Assembly: GCF_000472785.1 (NCBI RefSeq)
Contig: NZ_AXAL01000001.1
Coordinates: 688,078-752,077, forward strand
Length of the DNA: 64,000 nt
Reading direction: 5' to 3'
Origin: Mesorhizobium loti CJ3sym
GTDB taxonomy: Bacteria > Pseudomonadota > Alphaproteobacteria > Rhizobiales > Rhizobiaceae
Each line of letters begins with the position of its first letter. Position 1 is the stretch's first letter. Shown in pieces: positions 16,676-23,959 of the stretch. The position numbers were made by a program, and so were the translations under genes. The notes under the pieces were generated by a model. That model was not told the DNA's origin. It made no database searches and saw nothing but the letters and a program-made list of their open reading frames with translations.

Positions 16676-17368
16676 ATGGCCATTCTGCTTTATGATCTCG
16701 TCGGGCGTGACGAGAGCCGTCCGTTCAGTCCGCATTGCTGGAAGGCAACGATGGCGCTGGCCCACAAGGGGCTCGATATCTCAACCGCACCGACGCGTTT
16801 TCTCGACGTTCCCACCATCGAAGGCGGGGCTTCGAAAACCGTTCCGGTGATCCGCGACGGCGACAAGGTCGTGATCGATTCCTTCGCCATCGCCCTCTAT
16901 CTCGACGAGGCCTACCCGGATCGGCCGACGCTGTTTGGCGGCGACGGCGGCAAGGCGATGGCGCGCTTCATCGAACGCTGGTCGCAATTGACCATCCATC
17001 CCTATGTCACCACCGCAGCGCTCATCGACCTGCATGCCATGCAGGACGAGGAGAACGCCGTGTATTTCCGCCGGAGCCGGGAGCAGCGCTTCGGCAAGCA
17101 GCTGGAAGACGTCGTCGCGGCGCGCGACGCCGGCCTGGCAGCCTTCCGGACAGCACTGGAGCCGCTGCGTTCGATGCTCGGCTATCAGCCCTTCATCGGC
17201 GGCGCATCACCGCTGTTTGCCGATTACATCGTCTTCGGCGCACTGCAATGGGCACGTGTCGCCTCGCCTTACAGATTGCTCGACGACGCCGATGTGGTGG
17301 CGCAGTGGTTCGCCCGCTGCCTCGACCTGCATGGCGGGCTGGGACGAAAGGTTGCCGCGGCGGCCTGA
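16676..17368 (+). CDS. Glutathione S-transferase family protein
   Basis: 230 residues. The thioredoxin-like N-terminal domain has SPHCWKATMALAHKGLDI and TVPVIRDGDKVVIDSFAIALYLDE, the cis-proline and glutathione-binding ESxAI-like segment of GSTs. An all-helical C-terminal domain follows from about residue 90. The family conjugates glutathione to electrophiles or acts as an etherase. AAGGGA precedes the ATG. It lies directly after a palindromic element and has no obvious operon partner. Confidence 0.85.
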   Translation: MAILLYDLVGRDESRPFSPHCWKATMALAHKGLDISTAPTRFLDVPTIEGGASKTVPVIRDGDKVVIDSFAIALYLDEAYPDRPTLFGGDGGKAMARFIERWSQLTIHPYVTTAALIDLHAMQDEENAVYFRRSREQRFGKQLEDVVAARDAGLAAFRTALEPLRSMLGYQPFIGGASPLFADYIVFGALQWARVASPYRLLDDADVVAQWFARCLDLHGGLGRKVAAAA

Positions 17369-17432
17369 CGCCGTAGCGCCCGACCTCGGCGCAAGAGGCC
17401 TGCGAAAAAGGCGAGCCGCGAGATAGCCGGAC

Positions 17433-17693
17433 CTACTTGGCCGTCTTCTTCGGCTTGCCGGCCTTCTTGGCGGCCTTCTCCTCCTTAGGCTCGGCCTTTG
17501 CCTTGGCGGCGCCGGTTGCCTTTTTGGATGGCTTCTTGGCTGCCGAAGACTTCCCCGTGGCATCCTCCCGATCAATGTCGGCTGCCGCCTGATGCCAATG
17601 GCGCTCGTCCTGACCGGCCGGATGTCCTTCTTCCTGCCAGATCTGATGTGCGCGGTTGCGAATGCGCTCCTGGCGATCGTCTGTCATGGTCAT
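17433..17693 (-). CDS. DUF2934 protein with Lys/Ala-rich tail
   Basis: 86 residues. The N-terminal half (RIRNRAHQIWQEEGHPAGQ, then DERHWHQA) matches the short DUF2934 motif found in many rhizobial proteins. From about residue 43 the chain is a Lys/Ala repeat tail of histone H1 character that may bind nucleic acid. The ATG at 17693 follows GGAGAC. The function is unknown. Confidence 0.7.
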   Translation of the reverse strand: MTMTDDRQERIRNRAHQIWQEEGHPAGQDERHWHQAAADIDREDATGKSSAAKKPSKKATGAAKAKAEPKEEKAAKKAGKPKKTAK

Positions 17694-17921
17694 GTCGTCT
17701 CCATTCGGGCCGACTTCAGCGCGGCGCCGAAACCCTACTATAGCAAGCAAAGCATTGCTTTACAGCCATCCGATGTCGTCTCATCGGCGCCGGCCTGACA
17801 CAGAAACGTGCAGTCCCCCTGCGCTTCGCTCGCGCTCCCTGCCCTTCGGGCCTTGGCAATGGGCCGGGCGACTTGTATAGAGCCCGCCACTCCAATCTCC
17901 ATTCTCAGACAAGGACGACCC

Positions 17922-18344
17922 ATGGCGCTCGAACGCACCTTCTCCATGATCAAGCCGGACGCGACCCGGCGCAACCTCACCGGCGCCATCACCAAGATGC
18001 TGGAAGATGCCGGCCTGCGCGTCATCGCTTCGCGCCGCGTGTGGATGAGCCGCCGCGAGGCGGAAGGTTTTTACGCCGTCCACAAGGACCGTCCGTTCTT
18101 CGGCGAACTGGTCGAGTTCATGTCGTCGGAACCAACGATCGTCCAGGTGCTGGAAGGCGAGAACGCCATTGCCAGGAACCGCGAAGTGATGGGCGCCACC
18201 AACCCGGCCAACGCCGCCGAAGGCACTATCCGCAAAGTGCACGCGCTGTCGATCGGCGAAAATTCGGTGCACGGCTCCGACGCGCCGGAAACCGCCGCGC
18301 AGGAAATCAAGTACTGGTTCTCGGACACCGAGATCGTCGGCTGA
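17922..18344 (+). CDS. ndk: Nucleoside diphosphate kinase
   Basis: 140 residues, the usual bacterial length. It transfers phosphate from ATP to other nucleoside diphosphates through a phosphohistidine. [13 protein letters not shown] is the N-terminal nucleotide-binding segment, and the active-site histidine lies in [11 protein letters not shown]. The gene is monocistronic and ends in a strong terminator. The start aligns exactly with the family's MALERTFS. Confidence 0.97.
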   Translation: MALERTFSMIKPDATRRNLTGAITKMLEDAGLRVIASRRVWMSRREAEGFYAVHKDRPFFGELVEFMSSEPTIVQVLEGENAIARNREVMGATNPANAAEGTIRKVHALSIGENSVHGSDAPETAAQEIKYWFSDTEIVG

Positions 18345-18365
18345 GCCGAGGCAATTTTCCATGCG

Positions 18366-18393
18366 AAAAGGCCGGCGTCTCGCCGGCCTTTTT
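18366..18393. terminator. Bidirectional terminator after ndk
   Basis: AAAGGCCGGCG-TCT-CGCCGGCCTTT stem with a run of T on one side and A on the other. It sits between the convergent ndk and hydrolase genes. Confidence 0.88.
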
Positions 18394-18407
18394 CATTGGT
18401 GGTCCGG

Positions 18408-19214
18408 TCAACTCTCGCGCACGAACTGCAGCATATCGGCATGCAGCCGGTCCATATGCGTGTACATGATGCCGTGCGGCGCGCCCTCATAGACGAGGAA
18501 GCGGCAATCCGGGATCAGTTTCGCCGACGGTATGCCGGTCAGCTCGATCGGCGCCGAGCGGTCGCGGTCGCCATGGATGAGCAAGGTCGGCAGCGTGATT
18601 TCGCGCAATTCGGCGCGAAAATCCTGCTCGACCATGTCGCGGCTGCAGGCGAGCGCCACGGGAACGGAGACCTGCACAAGGGTGTAGCCCCAGCGCAGCA
18701 TGCCGGGCGACGTCTCCGGAATGAAGAACGGCGCGATGTTGTCGGCCACCCATTTCGGATAGTCGTGCTTCCACAACGCCCACAAGGCCTCGAAACCCTC
18801 CCGCGGCGCGCCACCCGGATTGTCGTGCGTCTTGAGCAGCATCGGCGTCATCGGCGCCAGCAGAATGAGCCGCTTGACGCGATCATTGCCGTGCCGGGTG
18901 AGATAGCGCGCTGCCTCGCCGCCCGCCATCGAATGACCGACCAGGGTGATGCCGGAGAGATCGAGTTCTCCGATCAGCGTGGCGACATCGTCGGCTAAAG
19001 TATCGTGATCGTAACCCCGCGCCGGATGGTCGGAGCGGCCATGACCGCGCCGGTCGAAGGCGATGCAGCGGAACCCTTGCTCGGCGAAGGCCGCCATCTG
19101 GTAGTCCCACATCTGGCTGCCAAAGCCGAGGCTGCTGAGGAACAGCATCGGCTGCCCCTGCCCCCATTCGCGCCAATAGAGCTGCGTCCCGTCGGTCGTG
19201 GTGATGAAAGGCAT
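18408..19214 (-). CDS. Alpha/beta hydrolase
   Basis: 268-residue alpha/beta hydrolase of the arylesterase/non-heme haloperoxidase type. The nucleophile elbow is GHSMAGG near residue 93; the acid lies in HGDRDRSAP and the catalytic histidine in EGAPHGIMYTH. There is no signal peptide, so it is cytoplasmic. It is 27 bases downstream of the SnoaL-like gene on the same strand, so the two are probably one transcript under the XRE operators further upstream. The substrate is unknown. Confidence 0.88.
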   Translation of the reverse strand: MPFITTTDGTQLYWREWGQGQPMLFLSSLGFGSQMWDYQMAAFAEQGFRCIAFDRRGHGRSDHPARGYDHDTLADDVATLIGELDLSGITLVGHSMAGGEAARYLTRHGNDRVKRLILLAPMTPMLLKTHDNPGGAPREGFEALWALWKHDYPKWVADNIAPFFIPETSPGMLRWGYTLVQVSVPVALACSRDMVEQDFRAELREITLPTLLIHGDRDRSAPIELTGIPSAKLIPDCRFLVYEGAPHGIMYTHMDRLHADMLQFVRES

Positions 19215-19241
19215 TTTTCGTCTCCTTGATTTTGAGCCGGT

Positions 19242-19616
19242 TCAGGCCGGGACGAACTGGTAGTCGACCAGGATCCGACCCTCGGCGTTGACGGTCAGGA
19301 CTTCGAGACCGGTCGCCAGCACGGTGTCGCTGTCGGCCGGCAGCATCTCCCAGGTGAAAGTAACGACGTCGTGCAGCAGGCGGGCATTCGAGGCGGCGCG
19401 GAAGCGGTTGCCGTCGTTGCGGACATTCTTCTCGTGCGATCCACGCACCCGTGCCTCGAGCGCCTCGTAGCCGCGCACGGCGCGTTCACCGACATAATGC
19501 TCACCGTCGGGCACCCACAGGCCGGCAATCCGCGCGCGGCGGCGCTCTGCGTCCGTCTCGTTCCACACGGCGACATAGCGGTCGGCCAACGCCTTAGCAT
19601 CCATGGATCTGGTCAT
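19242..19616 (-). CDS. SnoaL/NTF2-like protein
   Basis: 124 residues with the NTF2-like pattern: helix MDAKALADRYVAVWNETD, then WVPDGEHYVGERAVRGYEALEARV, then strands VVTFTWEMLP and GLEVLTVNAEGRILVDYQF. The family includes small cyclases, isomerases and ligand-binding proteins. The ATG at 19616 follows GGAGTGAAG. It is divergent from an XRE/MmyB-type regulator and is followed by an alpha/beta hydrolase, so it probably forms part of a regulated two-gene unit. Confidence 0.75.
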   Translation of the reverse strand: MTRSMDAKALADRYVAVWNETDAERRRARIAGLWVPDGEHYVGERAVRGYEALEARVRGSHEKNVRNDGNRFRAASNARLLHDVVTFTWEMLPADSDTVLATGLEVLTVNAEGRILVDYQFVPA

Positions 19617-19700
19617 GATCTTCACTCCATCCGGTTGCGAGAGCGGCGATGCACCGCCTCTTGGGAGGACAGAATTCGCCAGGCGGAGGTTCGAAATCCA

Positions 19701-19758
19701 TGACCTCGGAGGTCAAAAAGCGACTGCGGGATCACGGCGAATTTGACCTTGCAGGTCA
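19701..19758. promoter_or_regulatory. Twin operator TGACCT-N3-AGGTCA
   Basis: Two perfect copies of TGACCT-N3-AGGTCA, at 19701-19715 and 19744-19758. Their starts are 43 bases apart, about four helical turns, so both face the same side of the DNA. They sit between the divergent XRE regulator and the SnoaL-like gene. Confidence 0.8.
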
Positions 19759-19794
19759 TTGAACCGCGACACCGTCGCGCGATAGGTTCCGACG

Positions 19795-20595
19795 ATGACA
19801 CTGCACCAGACCCCTTTCGGCGTGCTGCTTCGGCGCTGGCGCGAGCAGCGCCGGATGACGCAGACCGATCTCGCACTGGCGGCGGACAGTTCGACCAGGC
19901 ATCTTTCCTATCTGGAGACCGGACGCTCGCGGCCAAGCCGCGAGATGATCGTGCGGCTGGCCGAATGCCTTGCCGTGCCCTTGCGCGATCAGAACACGCT
20001 GCTGCTCGCAGCCGGCTTTGCACCGGGCTTCCAGGAGCGTTCGCTTGCGGAACTGGAGGCTGCCAGGAAGGCGATCGACAGCGTGCTGCAGGCGCACAAG
20101 CCCTATCCGGCCTTTGCCGTCGACCGCCATTGGAACGTGGTGCTGTCGAACTCGGCGCTGCCGCAGCTCTATGAGGGATGCTCGGCCGATCTGATGCGCA
20201 GCCCAGTCAACTCCGTGCGCCTCATCCTGCATCCTGCCGGCATGGGTCCGCGCATCCTGAACTTCGCGGCCTGGCGCGCGCATACGGTGCATGTCCTGCG
20301 CCAGCAGATCGTGGCGCGCGCCGATCCCGTCATCCAGGGCCTGCTGGCCGAAGTGATGGCCTATCCCTTGCCGGTCGGATCCGACGCGGCGGAAGGGCTG
20401 GATGCGGCGCAGCGGCTGGCAACGCCGCTGCGCATCGCAACACGCCTCGGCAACGTGTCCTTCCTCAACACCACGACCGTTTTCGGCACGCCCAACGACG
20501 TGACGCTGGCCGAACTTGCGCTCGAAATGCTGTTTCCGGCCGACGACCAGACCATCGGGATCGTCAAGGCTATGGTGGCGGAGAAATCGTCCTAG
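19795..20595 (+). CDS. XRE family regulator with MmyB-like ligand-binding domain
   Basis: 266 residues. The N-terminal helix-turn-helix is LLRRWREQRRMTQTDLALAA ... TRHLSYLETGRSRPSREM, followed by the MmyB/MLTR-like C-terminal domain (PYPAFAVDRHWNVVLSN ... GNVSFLNTTTVFGTPNDVT), which binds fatty-acid-like ligands in characterised relatives. It is divergent from the SnoaL-like and hydrolase genes, and the gap holds two identical operators, so it probably controls both itself and that unit. Confidence 0.9.
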   Translation: MTLHQTPFGVLLRRWREQRRMTQTDLALAADSSTRHLSYLETGRSRPSREMIVRLAECLAVPLRDQNTLLLAAGFAPGFQERSLAELEAARKAIDSVLQAHKPYPAFAVDRHWNVVLSNSALPQLYEGCSADLMRSPVNSVRLILHPAGMGPRILNFAAWRAHTVHVLRQQIVARADPVIQGLLAEVMAYPLPVGSDAAEGLDAAQRLATPLRIATRLGNVSFLNTTTVFGTPNDVTLAELALEMLFPADDQTIGIVKAMVAEKSS

Positions 20596-20630
20596 CCCGT
20601 CTGGTCGGGCATTATTGCCATTCCGGGTTT

Positions 20631-21086
20631 TCAGCGGATGAGCGGCGTGTCCCACAAATCGCCGAGCAGCCTCTTCAGCTCATCAAAGCGTTTTTGCCCG
20701 AGCTCCTCGGCCCATTCCCGTTCGACGTCGAGCAGGATGTCGGCCATCTTTTGATAGGCGGCACGGCCGCGATCGGTGAAATGGACGACCGTGCCGCCGC
20801 CGTCTTCGGGCGCGGAGGAACGGGTTATGTAGCCCATCCCCTCCAGCGTCTTCAGCAACTGGTTCATCGCCTGCTTGCTCATGGCGGCGCGCTCGGCCAG
20901 CGCGCTCGGCCGGCAGCCGTCGGGGCCGGGATATTGAATCACCGACATATGCGGCGGGCTGAGATCATCGAAACCGGATGCCCGGAGGTCCCTGATCAGC
21001 TTGCGATGAATGGCCAGGGCCGGCACACGCAACAGCGCGCCGATCAGCGGCGGCCTTTTTGGAAGATCTTCGACGGATGACGGCAT
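20631..21086 (-). CDS. MarR family transcriptional regulator
   Basis: 151-residue winged-helix regulator. DNA-binding helices are in PSALAERAAMSKQAMNQLLK, and the wing is RSSAPEDGGGTVVHFTDRG. The ATG at 21086 follows AGGGTG. It is divergent from a cupin gene, with two GTAAA-N5-TTTAC sites between them, the closest only about 10 bases upstream of its own start. This suggests autorepression together with control of the cupin gene. Confidence 0.88.
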   Translation of the reverse strand: MPSSVEDLPKRPPLIGALLRVPALAIHRKLIRDLRASGFDDLSPPHMSVIQYPGPDGCRPSALAERAAMSKQAMNQLLKTLEGMGYITRSSAPEDGGGTVVHFTDRGRAAYQKMADILLDVEREWAEELGQKRFDELKRLLGDLWDTPLIR

Positions 21087-21096
21087 TGACACCCTG

Positions 21097-21138
21097 GTAA
21101 ATTGAGTTTACTCACTGTGGTAAATTGGATTTACCACA
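21097..21138. promoter_or_regulatory. MarR-type operators
   Basis: GTAAA-N5-TTTAC occurs twice. The copy at 21120-21134 lies inside a perfect 10-base-arm palindrome, TGTGGTAAAT-N3-ATTTACCACA (21116-21138). The copy at 21097-21111 is the bare core. The two cores start 23 bases apart. The palindrome ends just before the AGGAGG ribosome site of the cupin gene. Confidence 0.8.
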
Positions 21139-21150
21139 TAGGAGGACGGA

Positions 21151-21621
21151 ATGCTAGACAAAGCCAGCCAGGTGCAGGTCAATCCCGCGGACGAGACAAT
21201 CGGCGATGGGCGCCTCACCGTCCATTTCCTGCTTACTGGCGAACAGTCAAACGGCAGCATCGCCGCCTTCGAGCTGACGGTGCCCGGCTCGCAGCGCCTG
21301 CTAGCCCCAGCGCACAGCCATAACCATTACGAGGAGACGATGTACGGGATCGAAGGCGTGCTGACGCTGACAGTAGACGGCCAGCGCCACGATATCGGCC
21401 CCGGACAAGCGCTATGCATTCCGCGCGGCGCCGTCCACCGTTTCGACAACAGTACCGCCGAGACAGCAAAGGTTCTCTGCATGGTGACGCCGGCCGCGAT
21501 CGGGCCGGAGTATTTCCGGGAGGCGTTCGCCATCTTTGGCGCCGACGGCCCGCCCGATCGCGCCCGGATCATGGATCTGATGCGGAGGTTTGGCCTGACG
21601 CCAGCGCCGCCGCCGGCCTAG
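21151..21621 (+). CDS. Cupin domain protein
   Basis: 156-residue single-domain cupin. Motif 1 is PAHSHNHYEETMYGIEG, with metal-ligand His, His and Glu, and motif 2 is CIPRGAVHRFDN, with the last His. The family includes dioxygenases, isomerases and sensor-like proteins. AGGAGG lies directly upstream. It is under a palindromic operator shared with the divergent MarR regulator, so it is probably induced by a small aromatic or phenolic compound, but the reaction is unknown. Confidence 0.85.
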   Translation: MLDKASQVQVNPADETIGDGRLTVHFLLTGEQSNGSIAAFELTVPGSQRLLAPAHSHNHYEETMYGIEGVLTLTVDGQRHDIGPGQALCIPRGAVHRFDNSTAETAKVLCMVTPAAIGPEYFREAFAIFGADGPPDRARIMDLMRRFGLTPAPPPA

Positions 21622-21643
21622 CTAGACGCGATTTCGAATTCGC

Positions 21644-22408
21644 TCAGCTTGCCGCGCTGAAGCGCAGGATTTCGCGGCCGTCCTTGTCTGATATTGCGAG
21701 CTTGCCGGCATCGGCCTTGTAGGACGCCGCCTTGGCCAACGCATCGAACAACGCCTTTTCCTCGGCCATGACCTCCGGTGCACAGGCCTTGTAGGTCGAG
21801 CCGATCTCGCTGATGGCGATCGCCTGGCCGTCGACCTTGGCGGTGGCGAAATAGGTGTTGCAGGGGCCACTGCCGCCGGCCTTGCCGGCCTCACTGACCC
21901 TGAACGTCGCCTGCGGGGCGGTGATGGCGCCGATGCCGTCGACATAGTCGACCACCCAGAGCTGGCCAAAGACGGAGGCCGTCGGCTTGGTGCTGGCAGG
22001 GACCATCTTGAGCATGATGGTCTGCGGCGCATCGGTGAGCGGATCGACCTGGTGGCGCACATCGGAGATGAACATCAGCCTGCCGTCGACGGTGATGCGG
22101 GCCTGCAGTGCATAGGTCATCTGCGACCGGATCACCGATGGGTCGAATTTGATTTCGAAACTGATCGGCACCTGGCCGGCGGGCTTGATCGTCTGCTCGC
22201 CGATGATCTTGGCCGGCGCGTCGGCCAGCGAGACATCGGCAAGCTGGACGGAAAGCACGGCACTGGGCGGCAAGGCGATGCGTTCGCGATAGATCACCTC
22301 GCCCCTCACCGCCGTTTCGGCGGCCGCGGACAGTTCCGGCACTGCAAGGATGCCGATGACCAGAGGCACGAAGCCGAAAACGAAGAACTCCGCAAGCCTG
22401 TCCAGCAT
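21644..22408 (-). CDS. Envelope protein with YbaY-like and META/HslJ-like domains
   Basis: 254 residues. After a hydrophobic N-terminus (FVFGFVPLVIGILAVPELSA, probably a signal) comes a YbaY-type domain (RGEVIYRERIALPPSAVLSV ... ITVDGRLMFISD), then a META/HslJ-type domain with GPCNTYFATAKVDGQAI, SEIGSTYKACAPEV and a final DKDGREILRF. Both domains occur in periplasmic or outer-membrane proteins. GGGAGG supports the ATG at 22408. The function is unknown; a role in envelope stress or antibiotic tolerance has been proposed for META proteins. Confidence 0.78.
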   Translation of the reverse strand: MLDRLAEFFVFGFVPLVIGILAVPELSAAAETAVRGEVIYRERIALPPSAVLSVQLADVSLADAPAKIIGEQTIKPAGQVPISFEIKFDPSVIRSQMTYALQARITVDGRLMFISDVRHQVDPLTDAPQTIMLKMVPASTKPTASVFGQLWVVDYVDGIGAITAPQATFRVSEAGKAGGSGPCNTYFATAKVDGQAIAISEIGSTYKACAPEVMAEEKALFDALAKAASYKADAGKLAISDKDGREILRFSAAS

Positions 22409-22521
22409 GACCACCTCCCTTGCCCCGGACTGCCAAGGCCCGAGCTTGCCAAGAACCCAGGCTGATCAACCTCATGCAATTGGCCAAAGGATTGCGGTCA
22501 ATACATGGCTGCGACAGGGAT

Positions 22522-23001
22522 TTATTCGGACGGCGACTTCCAGCGCCCGGCAGCGAGGGCGTCGGCTTCCTTGGCCTCGACCCAGCCGCCTTCGGAGCCA
22601 TCGGTGCGATGCTCCTTCTTCCAGAAGGGTGCCCGCGATTTGAGATAATCCATGAGAAAGTTCGCCGCTTCGAACGCCGCCTGGCGATGGGCCGAGGCGG
22701 CTACCACCAGCACGATGTTGTGTCCCGGCGCGATCTTGCCATGGCGGTGGATGACGGTGAGACCTTGCAGCGGCCAACGCTGAACCGCCTCGGTGGCGAT
22801 GCGGCCGATCTCGGCCTCCGCCATCCCGGGATAATGTTCGAGTTCGAGTGCCGAAAGCGCGCCCTGCTCGTCGCGGCAAAGACCGGAGAAGGTGACCACG
22901 GCACCAATGTCGGCGCGGCCTTGCGTCAGCGCGGCGATCTCGGCGGCGACGTCGAAATCCTGGCGCTGGATACGCACGCTCGGCACCAGGACGGCCGACA
23001 T
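22522..23001 (-). CDS. moaE: Molybdopterin synthase catalytic subunit
   Basis: 159-residue MoaE, which with MoaD inserts two sulfurs into precursor Z to make molybdopterin. Visible motifs are GAVVTFSGLCRDE, LELEHYPGMAE, VIHRHGKIAPG and the active-site KSRAPFWKKEHRTDG. It starts 5 bases after the moaD stop, so they are co-translated. The cofactor made here is needed by the molybdopterin oxidoreductase at 6302. Confidence 0.95.
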   Translation of the reverse strand: MSAVLVPSVRIQRQDFDVAAEIAALTQGRADIGAVVTFSGLCRDEQGALSALELEHYPGMAEAEIGRIATEAVQRWPLQGLTVIHRHGKIAPGHNIVLVVAASAHRQAAFEAANFLMDYLKSRAPFWKKEHRTDGSEGGWVEAKEADALAAGRWKSPSE

Positions 23002-23006
23002 CAGTG

Positions 23007-23264
23007 TCAGCCCCCGGTCATCGGCGGGAACAGCGCGATCTCGCGCGCGCCTGAAATCTTCTCGCGGTGATCGACATGTTCCTGGTTGATGGCAACGCGG
23101 ATCACGTCGGGATATTGCAGGGCGCGCTCATAGCCTTCGCCACGCGATTGCAGCCAGCGCAAGAGGTCGGCGACAGTCTCGATGCCGGCGGGCAATTCGA
23201 CCTCTTCTTCCGATGTGCCGATCCGTTCGCGCACCCAGGCAAAATAGATGAGACGAGTCGTCAT
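23007..23264 (-). CDS. moaD: Molybdopterin synthase sulfur-carrier subunit
   Basis: 85-residue ubiquitin-like MoaD. It starts MTTRLIYFAWVRERIG and ends in the double glycine (FPPMTGG) that is adenylated and thiocarboxylated. It lies 1 base after pgsA and 5 bases before moaE. The rhizobial arrangement pgsA-moaD-moaE is common, although pgsA has no functional link to the cofactor. Confidence 0.95.
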   Translation of the reverse strand: MTTRLIYFAWVRERIGTSEEEVELPAGIETVADLLRWLQSRGEGYERALQYPDVIRVAINQEHVDHREKISGAREIALFPPMTGG

Positions 23265-23265
23265 C

Positions 23266-23862
23266 TCACTCGTCCATGATGTGCTTGAGGCCGGCGCGGA
23301 AATAGTCGTAGCCGGTGTAAAGCGTGACGAGTGCCGCGATCCACAGCAGCACCAGGCCGGTCTGCGTGGTCAGCGGGAAGATCTTGTCGCCGGCCGGTCC
23401 CGCCAGCAGGAAGGCGATGGCGACCATCTGGATGGCGGTCTTCCATTTGGCCAACTGCGTCACCGGCACCGAAACCTTGAGTGCGGCCAGATATTCGCGC
23501 AGGCCCGAAACCAGGATTTCGCGGCACAGTATGATGATCGCGGCCCACAGCGACCAGCCGGCGATGCCGGCATGGCGATCGGTGTCGGCGGCCAACAGCA
23601 GCAGACAGGTGGCCACCAACAGCTTGTCGGCAATCGGGTCGAGCATCTTGCCGATGTTGGAGGTCTGCTGCCAGGCGCGCGCCAGGTAGCCGTCCAGGTA
23701 ATCGGTGATCGAGGCGAGCAGGAAGATGATCAGCGCCGACCAGCGGGCGAAGTCACTCGATTTCAGATGGCCTTCGAGAAAAAAACACAGCACCACCAGC
23801 GGCACCGCGACGATGCGGGCGTAGGTCAGCATGTTGGGCAGGTTGAACGCGCGCTTGGCCAT
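23266..23862 (-). CDS. pgsA: CDP-diacylglycerol-glycerol-3-phosphate 3-phosphatidyltransferase
   Basis: 198-residue inner-membrane enzyme that makes phosphatidylglycerol phosphate. The CDP-alcohol phosphotransferase motif is complete: D54-x2-D57-G-x2-A-R-x8-G71-x3-D75-x3-D79. The surrounding segments (MLTYARIVAVPLVVLCFF and later hydrophobic stretches) give about four to six membrane helices. It follows uvrC on the same strand after about 100 bases and leads directly into moaD. Confidence 0.93.
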   Translation of the reverse strand: MAKRAFNLPNMLTYARIVAVPLVVLCFFLEGHLKSSDFARWSALIIFLLASITDYLDGYLARAWQQTSNIGKMLDPIADKLLVATCLLLLAADTDRHAGIAGWSLWAAIIILCREILVSGLREYLAALKVSVPVTQLAKWKTAIQMVAIAFLLAGPAGDKIFPLTTQTGLVLLWIAALVTLYTGYDYFRAGLKHIMDE

Positions 23863-23959
23863 GTCTGGGAGACTCTTTCTGCCTGCGTACTCAAATCAGA
23901 AGCTGATGTAGGGGGTCAACAGGTCAGATTCGACAGGCCAGCCGAAAGTGCCGAGTTTT

